In this document: positions 7,686 through 13,520 of the stretch, piece by piece
How positions within the stretch are numbered: the stretch's first letter is position 1
Layout of the letters: every line of letters starts with the position of its first letter
Assembly: GCA_035550975.1 (NCBI GenBank)
Contig: DASZOC010000060.1
Span: 1-17,712 of the forward strand
Reading direction: 5' to 3'
DNA: 17,712 nt
Source: DASZOC01 sp035550975
Lineage (GTDB): Bacteria; Actinomycetota; CADDZG01; WHSQ01
Position numbers and translations under genes: made by a program
Notes under the pieces: model-generated
Told to the model about the DNA's origin: nothing
Database searches by the model: none
The model's input: the letters and a program-made list of their open reading frames with translations, nothing else

Positions 7686-8123
7686 ATGGTGTCGGTTATC
7701 GCAGCTGTGTCTGTGGCACTTGTCGTGAGTGGTTGCGGCACGGACGTCGCGCCTCCCGCGGCCGGGGCCGATGACGTCGTGTCGCACACGCCGGCCCCGG
7801 ATCCTCTCGATCCTGCGGGGCCCGAGCGCGTCGAGCCGCGCGACGGTCTCGTGGAGGTCCGGGCGACGCGCTGGGACCGGTATCGCGTGCGCGACGGGGG
7901 CCGCGCGACCGATCTGTTCTTCTGGTCCGGCGTCGAGGACTGCTACGGCGTCGACCGCGTGGAGGTCGATTACAAGAAGCGGACGGTCGAGGTGACGATC
8001 TTCGAGGGCAGGGAACCGGCTGCCGCGGTCTGTATCGAACTGGCGGTACGGAAGGTCGTGCAGGTCCCGCTCGAGGAGGGCATCGGCGAGCGCAAGGTGG
8101 TGGACGGGGGAGCGGAGGGCTAG
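7686..8123 (+). CDS. Small lipoprotein of unknown function
   Basis: 145 residues. The N-terminus MVSVIAAVSVALVVSGC is a lipoprotein signal peptide with lipobox VSGC, so the mature protein should be anchored by its cysteine on the outer face of the membrane. A Pro/Asp-rich linker (ADDVVSHTPAPDPLDPAGP) follows, then a compact domain with two cysteines (VEDCYG and AAAVCIEL) that may pair, Val-rich beta strands (VEVDYKKRTVEVTIFEG) and a C-terminal LGDRxLVDG-like motif (IGERKVVDGG). Similar small exported domains are common in actinobacteria without known function. ATG 7686 is chosen because GAGAGG lies 7 nt upstream; the ATG at 7680 sits too close to that site. It diverges from cyclase A. Its TAG overlaps the -10 box of the aldehyde dehydrogenase gene, 10 nt from that start. 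Confidence 0.8.
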   Translation: MVSVIAAVSVALVVSGCGTDVAPPAAGADDVVSHTPAPDPLDPAGPERVEPRDGLVEVRATRWDRYRVRDGGRATDLFFWSGVEDCYGVDRVEVDYKKRTVEVTIFEGREPAAAVCIELAVRKVVQVPLEEGIGERKVVDGGAEG

Positions 8124-8126
8124 CAT
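8121..8126 (+). promoter_or_regulatory. -10 box TAGCAT, leaderless promoter of the aldehyde dehydrogenase gene
   Basis: TAGCAT is followed by 7 nt and then GTG 8134. The box includes the stop codon of the upstream lipoprotein gene. There is no Shine-Dalgarno sequence before the GTG, so a leaderless transcript starting at the GTG is the simplest reading. No convincing -35 box is visible. Confidence 0.5.
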
Positions 8127-8133
8127 CGGGCCC

Positions 8134-9567
8134 GTGAGCGACGCGACGAAGCGTTACCTCGTGGCAGGCGAATGGAAGCCCTCGGAAGAGACCTTCGACG
8201 TCAAGAGCCCGTACGACGACAAGGTCGTGGCGACCGTAGCGAGCCCCTCGGACGCCGACGTGGAGGCCGCGGTGGCTGCCGCATCCGAAAGCTTCGGCGA
8301 GACCAGGAAGCTGCCGTTGCACGTTCGGGCCGATGCCCTCGCGCACATCTCGGAGCGGCTCGCGGAGCGCTCCGGCGAGATCGCGGAGCTGATCGCGCGC
8401 GAAGGCGGCAAGCCGCTGAAGTGGGCGAAGGTAGAGGCCGCTCGCGCGGTGTCGACGTTCGGCTGGGCCGCAGAGGAATGCCGCCGCGAAGGTGGCGAGC
8501 TGATGCGGTTCGACTCCGACGCGTCGGCCGGCGCACGCGTCGGTATCGTGCGACGTTTCCCACTGGGGCCGGTCCTTGCCATCACGCCGTTCAACTTCCC
8601 GGTCAACCTCGTCGCCCACAAGATGGCTCCCGCTCTGGCGGTGGGCGCGCCGATCGTGATCAAGCCGGCGACGAAGACCCCACTCGGCGCACTGTTGCTG
8701 GGGGAGCTGTTCTGCGAGACGGAGCTCCCCGAAGGGATGCTCTCGGTCCTCCCGATAGGAGGGTCGAAGGCAGGAGAGCTCGCCAAGGACGAGCGCTTCG
8801 CCAAGATCAGCTTCACCGGGTCGTCTCAGGTCGGCTGGGACCTCAAGCAGGCGGATCCGAAGAAGACCGTCACGCTCGAGCTCGGCGGCAACGCCGGTGT
8901 GATCGTTCATTCCGATGCGGACCTCGAACGCGCCGCCAGCCGCATCGCGTTCGGTGGCTACTACCAGGCGGGGCAGTCCTGCATCGCGGTGCAACGCGTG
9001 CTCGTGCAACGTGACGTCGCCGACGAGTTCCGTGACCTGCTTGCCGCAGAGGTGTCGAAGCTGAAGACCGGCGACCCGCTCGATCCCGAGACCGACGTGG
9101 GGCCTCTGATCGACCACGACTCGCTCGAACGTGTCTCGGCGTGGGTCGACGAGGCAGTGCAATCGGGCGCGGAGATCGTGACCGGCGGCAAACGCGAGGA
9201 CCCGTTCTACCTGCCGACGGTCCTGAGCCGCACGACCGACGACATGAAGGTCCGCTGCGAGGAGATCTTCGGCCCCGTCGTCACCCTCGGGACCTACGAG
9301 CGCTTCGAAGACGCGATCGAGGAGGTCAACAACTCTCGTTACGGGCTGCAGGCCGGCGTATTCACCAGAGACGTCGATCGCATCTTCCTCGCGCATCGCG
9401 ACATCGAGGTCGGCGGCGTGATCGCGAACGACGTGTCTTCGTTCCGCGCCGACCAGATGCCGTATGGAGGGACGAAGGATTCGGGGCGGGGACGCGAGGG
9501 GTTGCGATGGGCGATGGACGAGATGACCGAGCCGCGCATCCTCGTCTTGTCAGACGTCCCGCTCTAG
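8134..9567 (+). CDS. NAD(P)-dependent aldehyde dehydrogenase
   Basis: 477 residues, the typical length for the soluble ALDH superfamily, which oxidises aldehydes to carboxylic acids (or acyl phosphates/CoA in some branches) with NAD(P)+. Catalytic landmarks are present: TPFNFPVN with N154, the cofactor lysine in VIKPA (K177), FTGSSQVG (227-234), general base E249 in LELGGN, catalytic C283 in AGQSCIAVQR, and EEIFGPV (376-382) with E377. The missing Thr after GQ (QSC instead of QxCT) and the overall pattern resemble the GAPN/lactaldehyde-type ALDH branch, but the substrate cannot be fixed. Start GTG 8134 is 7 nt after a TAGCAT box. The stop is followed after 2 nt by the next gene. The long open frame on the opposite strand is a codon-bias shadow. 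Confidence 0.92.
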   Translation: MSDATKRYLVAGEWKPSEETFDVKSPYDDKVVATVASPSDADVEAAVAAASESFGETRKLPLHVRADALAHISERLAERSGEIAELIAREGGKPLKWAKVEAARAVSTFGWAAEECRREGGELMRFDSDASAGARVGIVRRFPLGPVLAITPFNFPVNLVAHKMAPALAVGAPIVIKPATKTPLGALLLGELFCETELPEGMLSVLPIGGSKAGELAKDERFAKISFTGSSQVGWDLKQADPKKTVTLELGGNAGVIVHSDADLERAASRIAFGGYYQAGQSCIAVQRVLVQRDVADEFRDLLAAEVSKLKTGDPLDPETDVGPLIDHDSLERVSAWVDEAVQSGAEIVTGGKREDPFYLPTVLSRTTDDMKVRCEEIFGPVVTLGTYERFEDAIEEVNNSRYGLQAGVFTRDVDRIFLAHRDIEVGGVIANDVSSFRADQMPYGGTKDSGRGREGLRWAMDEMTEPRILVLSDVPL

Positions 9568-9569
9568 CT

Positions 9570-10076
9570 TTGAGGTGGGTCCGGCGGGCGTGGGCGGGGC
9601 CGTGGAGCGCGATCGGTCTCTTGCTGTCGTTGTCGTTCCGGTCGCGGCGTGTCGCTCGAGGCGTCGTGGTTGCGGAGGGCGCGACGTGGCCCCGCAGACT
9701 GGGATGGAGGTACCGCGCGATCACGTTCGGCCATATCGTGCTGTGTGTGGACGAGGTCGATGATCGGTTGCTCGACCACGAGATGGTCCATGTGACCCAG
9801 TACGAGCGGTGGGGGCCGTTCTTCGTCCCCGCCTACCTGGTGGCATCGCTCTGGGCGAACCTCCGCGGGGGCCGCGGCTATGCCGACAACCGGTTCGAGG
9901 TCGCAGCCCGTTCTTCCAGGCGGTCGGCGCCCGACGGAGAGCCTCTGGAACGTAGGCTGACTTGTCAGGTTCCAGACAAGATTCCGAAGACCTCTGGCGT
10001 TACAGTAACAACCGTGACGCGAGCTCCCACCACGGTGGGCGAACAGGAGGGGCGCGATGGGCCAAGAGGAGGTTGA
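9570..10076 (+). CDS. Small membrane-associated HExxH protein (putative zinc metallopeptidase-like)
   Basis: 168 residues from TTG 9570, two nucleotides after the aldehyde dehydrogenase stop. No in-frame ATG or GTG lies nearer than GTG 9666, and the N-terminal sequence up to there fits the family. Residues about 11-22 (PWSAIGLLLSLSF) are a short hydrophobic segment. A Thr-Phe-Gly-His strand (about 52-55) precedes HEMVH at 70-74, an HExxH zinc motif, followed by QYERWGPFFVPAYL and ADNRFEVAA, where E110 could be a third ligand. Short proteins with this HE-x-V-H-x-x-QYE-x-WG-PAYL...N-x-FE pattern are widespread and uncharacterised. The last 50 or so residues look unstructured and run into the leader of the next gene, overlapping it by 20 nt. 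Proteolytic activity is not shown. Confidence 0.7.
   Translation: MRWVRRAWAGPWSAIGLLLSLSFRSRRVARGVVVAEGATWPRRLGWRYRAITFGHIVLCVDEVDDRLLDHEMVHVTQYERWGPFFVPAYLVASLWANLRGGRGYADNRFEVAARSSRRSAPDGEPLERRLTCQVPDKIPKTSGVTVTTVTRAPTTVGEQEGRDGPRGG
9961..9980. repeat. 20-bp imperfect inverted repeat (operator candidate)
   Basis: CTTGTC-A-GG-TT-CC-A-GACAAG pairs at 8 of 10 symmetric positions; the exceptions are the A/A pair and the central T/T pair. It lies within the 3' part of the HExxH gene and about 77 nt before the 51-residue gene. The two-base centre suits a dimeric DNA-binding protein better than an RNA hairpin. Confidence 0.4.
9999..10009. promoter_or_regulatory. Perfect 11-bp palindrome GTTACAGTAAC with embedded -10 box
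   Basis: The arms GTTAC and GTAAC flank one A. TACAGT at 10001-10006 fits the TANNNT -10 pattern seen at other starts in this window and is followed by 7 nt and GTG 10014. A regulator bound here would block a promoter for the 51-residue gene. No clear -35 box is seen. Confidence 0.4.
10026..10039. repeat. Short inverted repeat CCCACC-AC-GGTGGG before a ribosome-binding site
   Basis: Six-base arms surround a two-base centre; as RNA, a 5-bp stem with a 4-base loop is possible. It ends 5 nt before the AGGAGG of the 51-residue gene, so it could modulate translation. It has no following T-run and is not a standard terminator. Confidence 0.25.
10045..10050 (+). promoter_or_regulatory. Ribosome-binding site AGGAGG for the 51-residue gene
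   Basis: AGGAGG is 6 nt upstream of ATG 10057, a near-ideal spacing. It is one of the strongest Shine-Dalgarno sequences in the window and the main reason for calling the small gene that follows. Confidence 0.65.
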
Positions 10077-10212
10077 TCTGAGTTCGGGTGTCGAGGCGAG
10101 TACAAGCCTTCCGAACCCGGACGCGGTGCGTCAGGCGATCATCGCGATCTACGAGGATCTATGTTCCCTCTGCGACGCGCTGGGACTGCCGAAGCCTCCG
10201 CATTCAGGTTGA
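10057..10212 (+). CDS. Small 51-residue protein of unknown function
   Basis: The frame from ATG 10057 to TGA 10210-10212 encodes 51 residues. It has an acidic, Ser-rich start (MGQEEVDLSSGVEAS), then a predicted amphipathic helix (DAVRQAIIAIYEDLCSLCDALGL) with two cysteines three residues apart (CSLC), and a short PKPPHSG tail. I do not recognise a family. Evidence that it is real: a strong AGGAGG site 6 nt upstream, protein-like composition unlike the arginine-rich shadow frames here, and a leader carrying two palindromes. Its start overlaps the end of the HExxH gene by 20 nt, and its stop ends 1 nt before the convergent cyclase B stop. It may act as a small helical partner protein, but that is a guess. 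Confidence 0.6.
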   Translation: MGQEEVDLSSGVEASTSLPNPDAVRQAIIAIYEDLCSLCDALGLPKPPHSG

Positions 10213-10213
10213 G

Positions 10214-13200
10214 TCACACGGGTGTGGAGAGCCACTGTTTGGCTCGCTGCGCGGGGAGATCCATACCTTTCTGTTCGTAGTACTTGATGGCACGCTCGAC
10301 CGCGTCGGCCGCGCGATCGCGATTCCCGGTCGTTCGGTAGATGTGCGCGGCGTCCATCCACGTATTAGCGCGCCAGTCCAAGAACTCGGTCGGTTCGATA
10401 TGCCGAATGGCATCGTTGATCAGTCCAAGACCTTCCTCGTATCGGCCCTGACAGGTGCGTACACGCGCGAGGACGGTTCGACAAACCGCCTGGGTCAGGA
10501 CGTCATCGTCGACCGTGATCTGTAAGGCGTGGTCGACGAGCCTTTCCGCCTCTGCGATGTCACCGCGGGTACAGCGCACGTCGGCCAAAACGGCTAGCAC
10601 GGTCGGCAGCACAGCTTTCTCGTTCTTCGAGCGAAGCGTTTCGCAGGACCATCGCAACTCGGCCTCGGCTGCTGCGAGGTCTCCCGCGAGCATCTCGACC
10701 TTCGTTGCCTCGAATACGCTCCAGGCTCGCGCCATCTCGAGGCCCATCTCCATGTGGATCGCGCGCTGTCGCGCGATCAATCGACGCGCTTGCTCGAAGT
10801 TGCCCTCGCAGGCTTCAATCACTGCCTGGATAGCGCTTCCTAGAGCTTCCGCCCGGCGTTCTCCGTTCGTTCGCGCCCACGTGAGGAAATCGGCGACCTT
10901 CGCCCGCAGTTCCCCCAGATGGATGGGACCCCACGAAAGCGACTGGATTTCCACACGCCGGTACTGGCTCTCCCTCCGGGTGTCACCAGAGGCGTGGGCA
11001 TGTTGGATCGCTTGCTTCAACGCGTCCTGAGACTTGCCGCTCTGACCGAGGCTGTCATACGCCCAGGACAGCAGCCTCCACGCGTATGCGAGTCCCACGT
11101 GGTCGCCCAGGTCCGTGAATGTCTTGATGGCTTGCTCAGAGAGTTGAATTGTCTCTTCCACACTCTTGTCGGGTCTGGAGTGGATGTGGCATTCATCAAG
11201 GCTCAGTCGGGCACGAGCCTCCAGGACCCGGTCTCCTGCGCGCTGGGCTAGGACAATGGTCTCGTTCAGAATGGTCTCTGAAGCCTCGTAATCACCGTGT
11301 TCCCACAAGGCTTCACCCAGATCGAGCAGCGTCCTAGCTCGCTCCGCATCGTCATCGTCGAGAAGAGAAGCAGCTCGTGACAACAATGTGCGAGCAGCGT
11401 TGATGTCGCCTCTACCGAGACCGCGTCTTCCACCGTCGGCGAGGTAGCGCGCGGCCAGTTGGTTCGTCCGCGACCCGGGCGGCTCTTCGATACCCAACTC
11501 GGACCGATATGAGTGAGCCTGTTCGAAGTGGTAGCCGATGATCTCTTCGTACTCGATCACCCGGTCGCCGAGGGTTTCGGCAGCCCACTCTGCGTATCTG
11601 GCATGAAGATCGGCTCTCGTTTGCTTGGGCAAGCCGTTGTACGCAGCATCCCGGATGAGGATGTGTCGGAAGCGGAACAGCTCTTCTCCACCTGCCCCGG
11701 GTTCCCGCTGGATCACACCTTTGCGATGAACTGAGAGGAGGCAATCCTTGACATCATCGGAACCTGTCAGACCAACCACTGCCTCGGTTGAGAAGACTTT
11801 GCCGACGACCGCCGCGACTTCTATTACGGAGCGCTCTTCGCGGGGCAGTCGTTCGATACGGGCGCTCAACAGGGCTTGGATCGTCGGAGGGATCATCACC
11901 TGAGTGATGTCGCGCGTGGTGGCCCAGGTATCGTCGGACTCGACGATGACGCCGTCATCGATCAGCATGCCGATCGTCTCTTCCAGGAAGAGTGGGTTGC
12001 CCCCCGAGGCTTCGAGGATGGCAGTCAGGTCGGGCGCCGCGGGTTTCCCCAACAACGAGGCGAAGAGGTCTGCCGCGTCGTCCGACTTCAGCGGCTCGAG
12101 ATTGACGGTGGTCGAGTTGAGCTTGCCGCCGCCCCACGTCGGCCGCTCCTCCAGGAGTTCGTGCCGCGCCAGACACAACACCATCAGGGGAGAGTCTTGC
12201 GTCCACTCGACAACATGGTCTACGAGATCGAGGAAGGCGGGCTCGGCCCAATGGATATCGTCGAAGACCACCACGAGTGGTTGCCGGCGCGCGAGTATCT
12301 CCAGGTAGCGCCGGATCGCCCAGAACGTCTCCTCCTGACCCGCCGTCGCCTCGCCCAACCCGATCGCTTGACCTACGACGTTCGCGATCGTCTTCGCGTC
12401 CTCATCCATCGCGATCAAGTCCGTCAGTCGACCGAGCGCATCCTCTTGTGAATCACTGTCCGAGATCTCGGCCGCGTCGCCCAGAGCTTCCGCGATCGGC
12501 CACATCGTGATGCCGTCGCCGTAGGACAGGCACCGGCCGCGGAGCACCCTCGCCCTGTCCTGGACCTTGTCCAGGAATTCGCGCGTCAGCCGCGATTTTC
12601 CGACGCCGGCGGTACCGAGAACAGTAAACAACGCACAGGTGCCGTCTTCTACGACACCGTCGAACGCACGCATCAGTGCTTCCAGCTCGCGGGTTCGTCC
12701 GACCAGGTTCGTTTCGAACCTACGGGTCGCGATCTCATCCCGCAGACCGCTCACCAGCAACGCTTCTAATCGTTCCGTTCGTCCCCGGAGATCGACATCT
12801 CCCAGAGGTTCGGCGATCACGGCCGGGCCTACCAGCCGGCACGTCGGTCCGCCTATGACAACGCCTCCGGGCGGAGCCAGCTTCTCCAGGCGGGCCGCAG
12901 CATTGACGGCATCGCCGATGACCGACGCGGGGCGGTCGAGGTCCGCGCCGACTATCACTTCCCCAGTGTTGATGCCGACCCGGATCTGGATCTGCTCGTC
13001 GAGCCGGTCTCGGAGCTCGACGTCTAGCGTGCGGATCGCCTGTTGCATGTCGAGGCCTGCCCGCACGGCCCTCAGCGCATCGTCTTCGCGGACCGTCGGG
13101 ACACCGAAGACCGCCATCACGGCGTCCCCGACGAATTTCTCGACGACACCACCGTGACGCTCGACCGCCGTCCGCATCACGTGGAAGCAACGGTTCATGA

Positions 13201-13384
13201 CCTCGCGCAGCGCCTCGGGATCGAGGCGTTCTGCCAGCGCCGTCGAGCTCACGACGTCGGCGAACAGGACGGTGATGACCTTGCGGGATTGCAGGCCGGC
13301 GGCACGCTCGAGTTCTGTCCCGCAGGCGAGACAGAACCGTGCTCGCTCGGGGTTGTCCTCGCCGCACCGCCCGCAGATGCCCAC
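10214..13384 (-). CDS. Cyclase B: zinc-ribbon, class III nucleotide cyclase, ATPase and TPR regulator
   Basis: 1056 residues from GTG 13384, a paralogue of cyclase A. There is one zinc ribbon (C4/C7-C18/C21) instead of two. The class III cyclase domain (about 33-212) keeps metal aspartates D43 (LFADVVSS) and D87 (FVGD), K83, N161 and R165 (GDAVNAAAR). Ser154 sits at the second purine-determining position, which fits the class IIIb pattern (Thr/Ser in place of Asp) and suggests adenylyl cyclase activity. The ATPase follows: Walker A GTAGVGKS (257-264), Walker B LVVVFDDIHW (370-379), then a GGNPLFLEE motif and a winged-helix-like segment. The C-terminal half is TPR-like helices ending AQRAKQWLSTPV. 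No DNA-binding or membrane domain is seen, so it should be cytosolic. The start is supported by a TATCCT box 6 nt upstream. It diverges from the secreted hydrolase gene. Confidence 0.93.
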   Translation of the reverse strand: MGICGRCGEDNPERARFCLACGTELERAAGLQSRKVITVLFADVVSSTALAERLDPEALREVMNRCFHVMRTAVERHGGVVEKFVGDAVMAVFGVPTVREDDALRAVRAGLDMQQAIRTLDVELRDRLDEQIQIRVGINTGEVIVGADLDRPASVIGDAVNAAARLEKLAPPGGVVIGGPTCRLVGPAVIAEPLGDVDLRGRTERLEALLVSGLRDEIATRRFETNLVGRTRELEALMRAFDGVVEDGTCALFTVLGTAGVGKSRLTREFLDKVQDRARVLRGRCLSYGDGITMWPIAEALGDAAEISDSDSQEDALGRLTDLIAMDEDAKTIANVVGQAIGLGEATAGQEETFWAIRRYLEILARRQPLVVVFDDIHWAEPAFLDLVDHVVEWTQDSPLMVLCLARHELLEERPTWGGGKLNSTTVNLEPLKSDDAADLFASLLGKPAAPDLTAILEASGGNPLFLEETIGMLIDDGVIVESDDTWATTRDITQVMIPPTIQALLSARIERLPREERSVIEVAAVVGKVFSTEAVVGLTGSDDVKDCLLSVHRKGVIQREPGAGGEELFRFRHILIRDAAYNGLPKQTRADLHARYAEWAAETLGDRVIEYEEIIGYHFEQAHSYRSELGIEEPPGSRTNQLAARYLADGGRRGLGRGDINAARTLLSRAASLLDDDDAERARTLLDLGEALWEHGDYEASETILNETIVLAQRAGDRVLEARARLSLDECHIHSRPDKSVEETIQLSEQAIKTFTDLGDHVGLAYAWRLLSWAYDSLGQSGKSQDALKQAIQHAHASGDTRRESQYRRVEIQSLSWGPIHLGELRAKVADFLTWARTNGERRAEALGSAIQAVIEACEGNFEQARRLIARQRAIHMEMGLEMARAWSVFEATKVEMLAGDLAAAEAELRWSCETLRSKNEKAVLPTVLAVLADVRCTRGDIAEAERLVDHALQITVDDDVLTQAVCRTVLARVRTCQGRYEEGLGLINDAIRHIEPTEFLDWRANTWMDAAHIYRTTGNRDRAADAVERAIKYYEQKGMDLPAQRAKQWLSTPV

Positions 13385-13390
13385 CCGCGA

Positions 13391-13396
13391 AGGATA
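13391..13396 (-). promoter_or_regulatory. -10 box TATCCT, leaderless promoter of cyclase B
   Basis: On the minus strand TATCCT, TCGCGG, then GTG (13382-13384). The arrangement and 16 of 17 bases equal those at cyclase A. A GGAACC element lies 16 nt upstream of the -10 box, similar to an ECF-sigma -35 element, although the -10 box is not a classic ECF one. Confidence 0.6.
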
Positions 13397-13520
13397 GGGC
13401 TCGCACCGCTTGGGTTCCGGGAGGAGACCGATCGCGAGGGTCCACCGCCGCAGGTTTCAGGCACTTCCGCGCAGAAATACCTGTGTCAGGGCAAAGCGAG
13501 CGCTGAGGGGAGGGACGTCG

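Noticed and set aside
7554..8126. Upstream extension of the cyclase A reading frame to 8126
   Set aside because: The extra 190 residues are opposite the lipoprotein gene, have shadow-like composition and precede the zinc ribbon that starts the paralogue; the GTG at 7553 has the conserved start context.
7696..9396. 566-codon open frame on the minus strand
   Set aside because: It lies antisense to the aldehyde dehydrogenase and lipoprotein genes, is very rich in Arg, Asp and His, and shows no domain; a by-product of high GC at third positions.
9141..9569. Upstream part of the frame that contains the HExxH gene
   Set aside because: It overlaps the 3' third of the aldehyde dehydrogenase in another frame and is low-complexity Arg-rich sequence; the gene starts at TTG 9570.
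10026..10039. Rho-independent terminator before the 51-residue gene
   Set aside because: Short stem, two-base centre and no T-run afterwards.
13410..13520. Earlier start for the secreted hydrolase
   Set aside because: It would put about 37 Arg-rich residues before a clear signal peptide; GTG 13521 has a good ribosome-binding site.
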